A stretch of 9,364 bases of DNA from Gallionella sp. (GTDB lineage: Bacteria; Pseudomonadota; Gammaproteobacteria; Burkholderiales; Gallionellaceae): contig SCPW01000289.1 in NCBI GenBank assembly GCA_004298605.1, positions 1 through 9,364 of the forward strand, written 5' to 3'. The position numbers and the translations under genes are program-made. The notes under the pieces were generated by a model. The model did no database searches, had not been told where the DNA came from, and saw nothing but the letters and a program-made list of their open reading frames with translations. Below are positions 1-6,072 of the stretch, piece by piece (the first letter of the stretch is position 1; each line of letters begins with the position of its first letter).

Positions 1-257
1 GATGCGATCACCCGCCCGGCGATGCCATCGCCCTTCCCTATCGACTCTTTGTAAGCGGCGGCCGGCAACGGCCCATAACAGGCGCAGACCCGCATTCTCA
101 GGTCGTCCAGCTCGCCATCGTTCAACAACATGATCGAGCAATTTTCCGAATTGAGGATTTTTGCCGTCATCTCGGCCAGGTGCAGGAGATTGTCGTCAAG
201 GTTGCCCTGCTCGAGAAAATTAGACAGGTCTTGGAGCTTGATGAGTGGATTATCCAT
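1..257 (-). CDS. GAF-domain protein, N-terminal 85 residues (runs off left edge)
   Basis: Reading the minus strand from ATG at 257 gives 85 uninterrupted codons to the window edge. The sequence starts MDNPLIKLQDLSNFLEQGN, continues with a helix around LAEMTAKILNSENCSIMLLN, and ends with GKGDGIAGRVIA. The pattern of an N-terminal helix, 'CSIMLLND' strand and 'G-GIAG-V' turn is characteristic of GAF domains, which bind small molecules or transmit signals. The start is supported by AGGGA (267-263 on the minus strand) five bases upstream and by an in-frame TGA just before it. The C-terminal output domain is outside the window, so it could be a histidine kinase, cyclic-di-GMP enzyme, sigma-54 activator or stand-alone GAF protein. 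It is divergent from the EPS genes, so a regulatory link is possible but unproven. Confidence is high for a real gene and fairly high for GAF. Confidence 0.82.
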   Translation of the reverse strand, partial: MDNPLIKLQDLSNFLEQGNLDDNLLHLAEMTAKILNSENCSIMLLNDGELDDLRMRVCACYGPLPAAAYKESIGKGDGIAGRVIA

Positions 258-408
258 ATCGATCCCTAATGGTCATGCGAACATGGCGCTTCAAAAAATC
301 AATTGCCCGAGACAGTTACCACACTTTCCACTATTACGGTTACGTTTGGCTTGCCTTTAAATCAAGAGTGTCCGTCGGATGAAAAATAAGGAAAACCCTT
401 AAGTGGGT

Positions 409-424
409 AGCATCAGAAGCGCCA
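409..424 (-). promoter_or_regulatory. Possible sigma-54 (-24/-12) promoter facing the GAF gene
   Basis: On the minus strand these bases read TGGCGCTTCTGATGCT. Against the sigma-54 consensus TGGCACG-N4-TTGCW this matches 9 of 12 defined positions, with the invariant GG and GC exactly ten bases apart. Transcription would start near 398, giving a leader of about 140 nt before the GAF start. Sigma-54 control is known for several EPS and PEP-CTERM loci, but a match of this quality can arise by chance in this much sequence. Confidence 0.3.
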
Positions 425-451
425 TTGATCTTAAGAGAGCCTCTAAATGGA

Positions 452-463
452 TAATCCGGATTA
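452..463. repeat. 12-bp perfect palindrome, possible operator
   Basis: TAATCCGGATTA is its own reverse complement. It lies between the sigma-54-like site and the export gene. The symmetry is what a dimeric regulator would need, but no known regulator site is recognised and a palindrome of this length is expected about twice by chance in a window this size. Confidence 0.3.
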
Positions 464-681
464 ACAAATCGGCTTGCGCCACATCGACAAACCCGTTTTT
501 TATAGCGCGATTTTATGCCATCGGGTAGAAAAATTTCTCTTTATGTGTAAAATCTGTTTCCTGAGTGGCTATAAAACAACAGCCTTGCACCAGCGGGAAA
601 GCACTTGTTTTATATTCGACATAGAAACCTTTATTCCGGCACTACCGGCACTCCTTTCCAACTGCGCAAGAGGTAATCCAA

Positions 682-1314
682 GTGAACACACCACAATACA
701 CCAATACCACGAGATGGCTGGCTGGCTTTGCTTTGGTATTTTCCACCCTGCTCCTCGGCGGCTGCGCCGGGAATCCGCGGCCTTCCGCGGGGGCGGCACA
801 AGTTCCCACGCACGATTATCTGGTCGGCCCCGGGGATAACGTGAACATCATTGTCTGGCGCAATCCGGAAGTTTCCATGTCTGTCCCGATCCGGCCGGAC
901 GGGAAAATCACGACGCCCCTGGTGGAGGATCTGCCGGCCAGCGGCAAGACATCATCGCAACTGGCGCGGGACATTGAGAAAGCGTTGGCCAAATACATCC
1001 AGGATCCGATTGTCACTGTTGTTGTCACAGGGTTTGTCGGGCCATACAACGAGCAAATCCGGGTCATAGGCGAAGCCGGCAAACCTCAGGCGCTCCCGTA
1101 TCGCGCGCATATGACGGTCATGGATGTATTGATCGCAGTGGGGGGGCTCACGGATTTTGCCGCCGGCAACAAGGCCAGCATCATCCGCGACGTGGATGGG
1201 AAACAGCAACAGTTCAGCGTCCGGCTGAACGACCTGATCAAGGACGGCGACATATCGGCTAATGTGCCCATGCGGCCGGGAGACATCCTGGTCATACCCG
1301 AAAGTTTTTTCTGA
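682..1314 (+). CDS. Short Wza-like polysaccharide export lipoprotein, XrtA/PEP-CTERM-associated type
   Basis: This is a 210-residue outer-membrane polysaccharide export (OPX) protein. The start is GTG at 682, preceded by AAGAGGT (668-674) at good spacing. A signal peptide ends in a lipobox (LLGG-C, Cys28); Ala at +2 after the cysteine fits outer-membrane sorting. The poly_export domain begins at about residue 44 (HDYLVGPGD, then WRNPEVS and IRPDGKITTPLV) and runs to about 120. One SLBB-like domain follows from about 125 (IRVIGEAGKPQALPYR... AVGGLTDFA). The protein ends at Phe210 straight after the SLBB region. It lacks the extra SLBB domain and C-terminal membrane helix of full-length Wza (about 360 residues), so it probably cannot form the outer-membrane pore alone. 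It matches the short export proteins of XrtA loci. It leads the rightward run, separated from the next gene by 450 bp. Confidence 0.92.
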   Translation: MNTPQYTNTTRWLAGFALVFSTLLLGGCAGNPRPSAGAAQVPTHDYLVGPGDNVNIIVWRNPEVSMSVPIRPDGKITTPLVEDLPASGKTSSQLARDIEKALAKYIQDPIVTVVVTGFVGPYNEQIRVIGEAGKPQALPYRAHMTVMDVLIAVGGLTDFAAGNKASIIRDVDGKQQQFSVRLNDLIKDGDISANVPMRPGDILVIPESFF

Positions 1315-1764
1315 CCCGCATTTTTCTTTCTCTAAACCCTGCAATGGCGGGTGGGCTGCCAGTGTCCGCGAACTATCCTGACAGCCCGGTTTCCCGAAAC
1401 TCGACCACCATGCCTCCCGCCCCACCAAAAATTCATAAAGAGCCATAAATGGCAACCCTGCTTTCAGTCAGGTGTACCAAAGTCCAATTGCTCATCTTGC
1501 CGGAGCCGATATGATGCGGGCACAGTTAAGAAAGCGGGTAGATTTTGATAGATGGAGAATCGTTGCTTGAGAAGATTTTTCAACTCTTTCCAGACGCCGT
1601 CAGGCTCAACCCGCTAACCCTGTTGCACTTGGAACCGCCTTTTAAACCAATGGATTTTGCGGGCATTTCCCGATATGCGCATTATGGGATGGCACGCGCC
1701 ACTATCGCGTGCATGCCGGCAGGCGGAACGCTGATGGCTATATCACCACGGAGAGTTTGACGAT
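1315..1764 (+). promoter_or_regulatory. 450-bp gap inside the EPS gene run; no supported gene
   Basis: No reading frame here is convincing. The open frames at 1351-1548 and 1545-1760 begin with GTG and TTG, lack Shine-Dalgarno sequences and show no recognisable domain. Right after the export gene, ACCC/GGGT pairs around a short loop (about 1337-1352) but there is no T-run, so it is not a credible terminator. A strong hairpin sits at 1692-1712. The Shine-Dalgarno of the next gene (GGAGAG, 1750-1755) closes the region. A second promoter, a long leader or the remains of a lost gene could explain its length. I see no strong sigma-70 promoter. Confidence 0.5.
1692..1712 (+). repeat. GC-rich inverted repeat (7-bp stem, 7-nt loop) in the leader of the chain-length gene
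   Basis: GCACGCG (1692-1698) and CGCGTGC (1706-1712) are exact reverse complements around the loop CCACTAT. The structure ends 52 nt before the ATG at 1765. No T-run follows, so it is unlikely to be an intrinsic terminator. It could be an operator or an RNA hairpin that stabilises a transcript end. Confidence 0.5.
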
Positions 1765-3309
1765 ATGCATGAACTGATAACCCAGCTTTTATCCCATCTG
1801 AAGGGGATATGGAAGTACCGCTGGTACGCGGCGGCCGCTATCTGGCTTATCGCCATAGCCGGATGGCTGGTAGTACATATGCTGCCCGATAATTATGAGT
1901 CTTCGGCAAGAATCTATGTGGACACCCAGAATGTTTTAAAGCCGCTGATGGCGGGGATGGCGCAGCCTCCCAACCTGGAGCAGCAAGTCGCTATCATGAG
2001 CCGCACTCTGATCAGCCGCCCCAACGTGGAGAGGGTCATGCGCATGGTCGACCTCGACATCAAAGCCAAGACGGTAAAGGACCGCGAGCAGATCATCAAC
2101 GACCTGACGAGCGGGATCAGAATAGCCACGACCGGGCGCGACAACCTCTTTACCATTTCCTACAGCAATGAGAATTCAAAAATTGCCAAGGACGTCGTCC
2201 AATCCTTATTGACCATTTTTGTCGAAGGAAGCCTGGGCGACAAAAAACAGGAAGCCACTTCGGCAATCCGCTTTATCGATGACCAGATCAAGGCATATGA
2301 GGAAAAATTGGTCAGCGCAGAAACAGCCCTCAAGACATTCAAGCAAAAGAACATGGGCCTGATGCCCCGCCAGGGCGGCGATTACGTCACGCAACTCTCG
2401 ACCGCCGCAGACAGCCTCAACCAGGCAAAACTGGAATTGCGTGAAGCCGAACAGGCGCGCGATGCCCTCAAGAAACAAATTGCGGGCGACCAACCCGCTC
2501 TACTGGCAGAGGAGGAGGAAAGCACCAGTGCTGTTTCCAATCCGGAAATCGACGCGCGTATCCAGTCGCTGAACAAGAATCTGGATGCGCTTCGCCTGAA
2601 TTTTACCGAGCAGCACCCGGATGTCATTTCCACAAAACGCCTGATTGCGCGGCTTGAAGAGCGCAAGAAGGAGGAAGCCAAGCTGGTCAAACACAGCAGC
2701 GACCCCGGAAAAAATTATAGCCCCATGCTCCAACAGCTCAATGTTGCGCTGGCGGAGGCGGAAGCCAGGACGGCCTCCATGAAGGCGCGCGTGGAAGAAT
2801 ATTCTTCCCGCTACAACCGCTTGAAATCCATGAGCAATGCCGTGCCCGAGGTGGAAGCGGATTTAGCCCAGCTCAATCGCGACTACGAAGTGAACAAGGC
2901 CAATTATGGAAAACTCCTCGAACGCCGCGAAGCGGCCAAATTGTCCGGCGACATGAGCGACACGACCGAACTGGTGACATTCAGGATCATCGACCCGCCG
3001 ACGGCCCCCCAAACGCCCACGGGGCCCAACCGGGCAAAACTGTTCTCCCTGGTATTCCTGGGCGCCCTGATAAGCGGCATCGGCATCGCATTCATGATGA
3101 GCCAGATCCGCCCCACCTTCCATAGCCAGAGCATCCTCCGGGAAATAACCGGTCGGCCTGTTCTCGGTACGGTGGCCATGATCTGGACCGATCAGGAAAT
3201 AATCAAGCAGAAAAGAAGCCTTTATGCCTTCGGCTTCTCTTTATTATTATTACTGTCCCTATATGGCATATTAATGGCAAGGGCGATCCAGAAAATTGCA
3301 CCATTTTGA
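1765..3309 (+). CDS. Chain-length determinant (Wzz/polysaccharide co-polymerase) family protein, XrtA-associated
   Basis: This 514-residue inner-membrane protein governs EPS polymer length and couples the export machine to its kinase. The start is ATG 1765 with GGAGAG nine bases upstream. TM1 lies at about 20-40 and is followed by the Wzz signature PDNYESSARIYVDTQNVLKPLM. A long periplasmic region (about 165-410) is rich in Glu, Lys, Ala and Leu and looks coiled-coil. A proline-rich stretch (DPPTAPQTPTGPN) precedes TM2 (about 426-447), as in Wzz/GNVR proteins. A third hydrophobic segment (about 487-507) lies near the C-terminus, leaving a loop of about 40 residues (448-484) that would be cytoplasmic. 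There is no fused kinase domain; the kinase is the next gene, as in split two-gene arrangements. The cytoplasmic loop is an obvious docking candidate, by inference. Length and architecture agree with the PEP-CTERM-locus chain-length family. Confidence 0.93.
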   Translation: MHELITQLLSHLKGIWKYRWYAAAAIWLIAIAGWLVVHMLPDNYESSARIYVDTQNVLKPLMAGMAQPPNLEQQVAIMSRTLISRPNVERVMRMVDLDIKAKTVKDREQIINDLTSGIRIATTGRDNLFTISYSNENSKIAKDVVQSLLTIFVEGSLGDKKQEATSAIRFIDDQIKAYEEKLVSAETALKTFKQKNMGLMPRQGGDYVTQLSTAADSLNQAKLELREAEQARDALKKQIAGDQPALLAEEEESTSAVSNPEIDARIQSLNKNLDALRLNFTEQHPDVISTKRLIARLEERKKEEAKLVKHSSDPGKNYSPMLQQLNVALAEAEARTASMKARVEEYSSRYNRLKSMSNAVPEVEADLAQLNRDYEVNKANYGKLLERREAAKLSGDMSDTTELVTFRIIDPPTAPQTPTGPNRAKLFSLVFLGALISGIGIAFMMSQIRPTFHSQSILREITGRPVLGTVAMIWTDQEIIKQKRSLYAFGFSLLLLLSLYGILMARAIQKIAPF

Positions 3310-3338
3310 TCTCAAATATTTTGAATACAGGATATGCC

Positions 3339-3416
3339 ATGGGGGCAGAGAAATTTCCGGCAACACCCAAACCCGAATGGCAATCAACCGAGAAAACGGG
3401 TTCCACCTGGAGGTAG
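3339..3416 (+). CDS. Possible 25-codon leader ORF coupled to the kinase start
   Basis: ATG at 3339 is preceded by ACAGGA (3327-3332) with six bases between, a usable ribosome-binding site. It opens 25 codons (MGAEKFPATPKPEW..., ending STWR) and stops at TAG 3414-3416. The kinase GTG follows at 3418, so a ribosome ending here would be on top of the kinase start. The kinase Shine-Dalgarno (GGAGGT) lies within the last codons of this ORF. The peptide resembles nothing I recognise and may have no function of its own. It could equally be a chance open frame in a 108-bp spacer. Confidence 0.3.
   Translation: MGAEKFPATPKPEWQSTEKTGSTWR
3409..3414 (+). promoter_or_regulatory. Ribosome-binding site that decides the kinase start
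   Basis: GGAGGT is a near-perfect Shine-Dalgarno sequence three bases before GTG 3418. The spacing is tight, but no other possible kinase start has one as good: the in-frame ATG at 3334 has AGGA only one base upstream. Confidence 0.6.
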
Positions 3417-3417
3417 C

Positions 3418-4368
3418 GTGAGCATCATTGAAAAGGCAGCAGAAAAAGCGGCAGGCAAACTCGGGCAAGCCGAAAAGAATGCCAAAGCGCCCGCGTTGAG
3501 CATTATTGAAAGAGCTGCGCGCAAGGCCGAAAAAGAGGATATAGCCAATATCGTGCAGGCGAAAACCTTGACGGAACCCGACCGGAAATCCGGGATCGCG
3601 GAAAGTGAAACCGACCCCTCGCCTTTGCATGGCGCGACGCCGCAATCGAATCTGGCCACGATCGACCTCGCCAGATTGCGCCAGTTGGGCGGGGTCACGC
3701 CCAACGAGGAAAAAACCCAAATTGCCGAAGAATTCCGCCTGATCAAGCGTCCGTTGATTACGAACGCATTCAACCAGGGTGCCGGAAAAATCAACAATGG
3801 CAACCTCATCATGGTCACCAGTGCCCTCGCCGGCGAAGGAAAAACTTTCTGCGCCATCAACCTGGCAATGAGCATCGCGATGGAAATGGATCACACCGTG
3901 TTGCTGGTCGATGCCGACGTGGCGCGCCCTTCAATCCCTAAATACCTCGGGTTGAAAGCGGGGAGAGGACTCCTGGATGTCCTTCTCGACGACAGGATCG
4001 AACTGGCTGACGTCATGATGAGAACCAATGTTGAAAAGCTATCCATCCTCACCGCGGGAAAGAAAAGCGTACACGCAACCGAACTCCTGGCCAGCCAGAG
4101 CATGAGCGATTTGCTGACAGATATCGCACAGCGTTACCCGGACCGCATCGTTATTTTCGATTCCCCGCCATTGCTGCTGACCACAGAAGCGCAAGTGCTG
4201 GCAACCCAGATGGGGCAAATAGTCATGGTGGTGGAAGCGGAAACTACGCCCCAGCAGACAGTCGTGGAAGCGCTCCGCCAGATCGAATCGTGCGATGTCA
4301 TCAATTTGATCTATAACAAGGCTCGCGCATTCTCCGGCGGAGGGTATTATGGTTACAATTACGACTGA
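3418..4368 (+). CDS. Tyrosine autokinase (BY-kinase, Wzc/CpsD-like), XrtA-associated
   Basis: This cytoplasmic bacterial tyrosine kinase phosphorylates itself and cycles with the chain-length protein to control polymerisation. From GTG 3418 it has 316 residues. Walker A is ALAGEGKT (136-143, Lys142), Walker A' is LLVDADVARPS (Asp165, Asp167) and Walker B is IVIFDSPP (Asp248). The tail SGGGYYGYNYD carries four tyrosines (310, 311, 313, 315), the expected autophosphorylation cluster. The frame is open back to ATG 3334 (344 residues), but I prefer GTG 3418. It has the best Shine-Dalgarno, gives the family-like N-terminus MSIIEKAAEK, and the extra 28 residues are low-complexity and proline/asparagine/arginine-rich. 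Residues 2-11 (SIIEKAAEKA) recur as SIIERAARKA at 28-37. It lies 108 bp after its membrane partner. Confidence 0.92.
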   Translation: MSIIEKAAEKAAGKLGQAEKNAKAPALSIIERAARKAEKEDIANIVQAKTLTEPDRKSGIAESETDPSPLHGATPQSNLATIDLARLRQLGGVTPNEEKTQIAEEFRLIKRPLITNAFNQGAGKINNGNLIMVTSALAGEGKTFCAINLAMSIAMEMDHTVLLVDADVARPSIPKYLGLKAGRGLLDVLLDDRIELADVMMRTNVEKLSILTAGKKSVHATELLASQSMSDLLTDIAQRYPDRIVIFDSPPLLLTTEAQVLATQMGQIVMVVEAETTPQQTVVEALRQIESCDVINLIYNKARAFSGGGYYGYNYD

Positions 4369-4517
4369 GCACCGGCAAATGGATCGCGCGGATAATCATG
4401 GGCATACTGGCGGGGGATGGCGTAACATACCGGGCTCGTAGCGTATACACACCCCCCGTTTGCGGCACGGCCGGATTACCCCGATCATTTACTTAATATG
4501 CCCCCGATAAAACTTAT
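4369..4517 (+). promoter_or_regulatory. 149-bp spacer between kinase and barrel genes
   Basis: No gene is seen. CGGGGG (4411-4416) can pair with CCCCCG (4453-4458) around a 36-nt loop, a weak structure without a T-run. A poor sigma-70-like pair, TTGCGG (4460-4465) and GATCAT (4483-4488) at 17-bp spacing, could mark an internal promoter. The barrel start has no Shine-Dalgarno. A 7-codon frame from ATG 4498 ends in TGA overlapping the barrel ATG (4518-4521), which may matter for initiation. Confidence 0.35.
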
Positions 4518-6059
4518 ATGAGCCAACTCTCCAACAGGCTTTTATTTCCATCCATTTACTCTGCTGCGGCAACGATACTGTTGCTTTCGCAGCAAACTGC
4601 CGCCGCAGAATGGAAGATCACGCCCAGCCTGAATCTGAATGAAACCTATTCCGACAACATTACATTGGCGCCGCAGGGAAGCGAGAAGAGCGATTGGGTT
4701 ACCCAGATCAATCCCGGCGTGTCTTTGACCGGCACCGGTTCCCGCTTGAAAGCCAACGCCGGTTACGTCATGCAGAATCTTGGCTATGCCGAAGGGAGCA
4801 GCCGAAATGTGACCAAGCACCAGTTGAGCGCCAACGCCAATGTGGAGCTGGTCGACAACCTGTTTTTCCTGGATGGTCGGGCCGCCATCAGCCAGCAAAA
4901 CGCTTCCCAGTTGGGGCAACACGCGGTTGACAACACCAGTGCCACCGGAAACCGCACCGATGTAAAAACATATAGCTTCAGCCCCTATCTGCGCCATAAT
5001 TCCAGCGACTTCGCCTCATCTGAAATTCGCTATACCCACAACGAGGCCAATGCCGGCACCAGCGGATTGTCGGACAGCCGGACCGACAGCATCCAGCTCA
5101 AACTGAACAGCGGCACGGCCTTCAGGACGCTGGGCTGGGGCGTGGATTACAGCAACGAAAAAACTGCCAACACCACCACCCAGGACATCGACAGGGAATC
5201 CCTTTCCGGCAATCTCCGTTACCTGGTCACCCCGAAATTGAGCCTGACAGCCACCGGGGGCTACGAGAAAAACAGCTATATTTCAATCGCGTCAAAACCC
5301 GAAAGCTCTTTCTGGTCCGCCGGTTTTGCCTGGGCGCCCAGCACGAGGACAAGCGTCGATGCCAGCGCCGGGCAACGGTTTTTTGGCAATACCTATTCGA
5401 TCAATGCCAATCATCGCACCAGCAGCACCGCATGGGCTCTGGGTTACAGCGAAGATATCACGACCACGCAATCCCAGTTTGTTATTCCCGTCACGATAAG
5501 CACCGCCAGTTTCCTGGATCAATTATGGTCTGCCCAGATACCCGACCAAACCACCCGGCAACTCTTTATTGACGCCTTTATACAGAGCAACGGGCTCCCC
5601 CCCGCATTGTCGGAACCCGTAAACTTCCTCAGCAACCGCGTCTTTCTGCAAAAACGCTTGCAGGCTTCCGTTGCGCTGACAGGCAAAAAAAATACACTCA
5701 TCCTCAGCCTGTTCAATGCGTTGCGCGATGCGCAGACCTCGCAGACCCAGGACAGTATTTTGCTCGGCAACACCAACCAGGCGCTGAACGATAAAACCAA
5801 ACAGGTGGGCGGCAACGCTTCCTGGAACTGGCGGATCGGCTCACGCACCAGCGCCAACCTCAACGCCGCCTACACGAGAAGCAGCGACTCCTCCCTCGGC
5901 AGCACGAACAATAGCAGGAGCATCCGGTTCGGCCTGACCAGGCAGTTCCAGCCCAAACTCAGCGGCTCGGTCGAATTGCGGCGGCTCCAGCAAAGCTCCA
6001 GCCAAAGCAGCAATTACCAGGAAAATGCGGTCACTGCCTCCCTCTCAATGAAATTCTAG
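4518..6059 (+). CDS. Outer-membrane beta-barrel protein, PEP-CTERM/XrtA-locus type
   Basis: The 513-residue product starts with a signal peptide. The hydrophobic stretch YSAAATILLL is followed by an AAA site before Glu31, giving a mature start near EWKITPSLNLNETYSDN. The rest is a series of amphipathic stretches with alternating hydrophobic residues, rich in Ser, Thr, Asn and Gly and with aromatic edges, ending ENAVTASLSMKF. The terminal Phe is the standard outer-membrane barrel assembly signal. The 'NETYSDNITLAPQGSEKSDWVTQINPG' type of N-terminus fits the barrel family regularly found in PEP-CTERM/exosortase EPS loci. Its likely role is the outer-membrane conduit for the polymer, working with the short export lipoprotein; this is inferred from context. 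No Shine-Dalgarno precedes ATG 4518, but the start is fixed by the signal peptide. The ATPase gene follows 13 bp later. Confidence 0.87.
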   Translation: MSQLSNRLLFPSIYSAAATILLLSQQTAAAEWKITPSLNLNETYSDNITLAPQGSEKSDWVTQINPGVSLTGTGSRLKANAGYVMQNLGYAEGSSRNVTKHQLSANANVELVDNLFFLDGRAAISQQNASQLGQHAVDNTSATGNRTDVKTYSFSPYLRHNSSDFASSEIRYTHNEANAGTSGLSDSRTDSIQLKLNSGTAFRTLGWGVDYSNEKTANTTTQDIDRESLSGNLRYLVTPKLSLTATGGYEKNSYISIASKPESSFWSAGFAWAPSTRTSVDASAGQRFFGNTYSINANHRTSSTAWALGYSEDITTTQSQFVIPVTISTASFLDQLWSAQIPDQTTRQLFIDAFIQSNGLPPALSEPVNFLSNRVFLQKRLQASVALTGKKNTLILSLFNALRDAQTSQTQDSILLGNTNQALNDKTKQVGGNASWNWRIGSRTSANLNAAYTRSSDSSLGSTNNSRSIRFGLTRQFQPKLSGSVELRRLQQSSSQSSNYQENAVTASLSMKF

Positions 6060-6072
6060 CGGGAGCAAACAG

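Larger units (their letters stand above)
258..681. promoter_or_regulatory. Divergent intergenic region between the GAF gene and the EPS locus
   Basis: This 424-bp stretch has no convincing coding region. It is visibly richer in A and T than the flanking genes and must carry the promoters for the leftward GAF gene and the rightward EPS run. Visible elements are a sigma-54-like motif on the minus strand (409-424), a perfect 12-bp palindrome TAATCCGGATTA (452-463) and an 8-bp tandem repeat CCGGCACT (636-643 and 645-652). Only weak sigma-70 matches are seen on the plus strand, such as TTGCAC (585-590) with TTTTAT (608-613) at 17-bp spacing. No rho-independent terminator and no tRNA-like structure was recognised. 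Confidence 0.6.

Noticed and set aside
130..360. Plus-strand open frame at the left edge
   Set aside because: It mostly overlaps the minus-strand GAF-domain gene in antisense, and the product resembles no protein.
1314..1352. Terminator after the export gene
   Set aside because: ACCCGC and GCGGGT can pair, but the loop is 27 nt and no T-run follows the stem.
1345..1360. Plus-strand sigma-54-like site after the export gene
   Set aside because: GG and GC spacing is right, but only 8 of 12 positions match, and a G-rich stretch makes this likely by chance.
1351..1548. Open frame of 65 codons in the 450-bp gap
   Set aside because: GTG start with no ribosome-binding site; composition is unlike the neighbouring proteins.
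1545..1760. Open frame of 71 codons before the chain-length gene
   Set aside because: It begins with TTG without a Shine-Dalgarno, has no recognisable domain, and its end carries the hairpin at 1692-1712; more likely non-coding leader.
3334..3417. 28-residue N-terminal extension of the kinase from ATG 3334
   Set aside because: AGGA is only one base from that ATG, the extension is low-complexity, and GTG 3418 has GGAGGT and a family-like N-terminus.
4411..4458. Terminator between kinase and barrel genes
   Set aside because: The C/G stem is only six pairs around a 36-nt loop and lacks a T-run.
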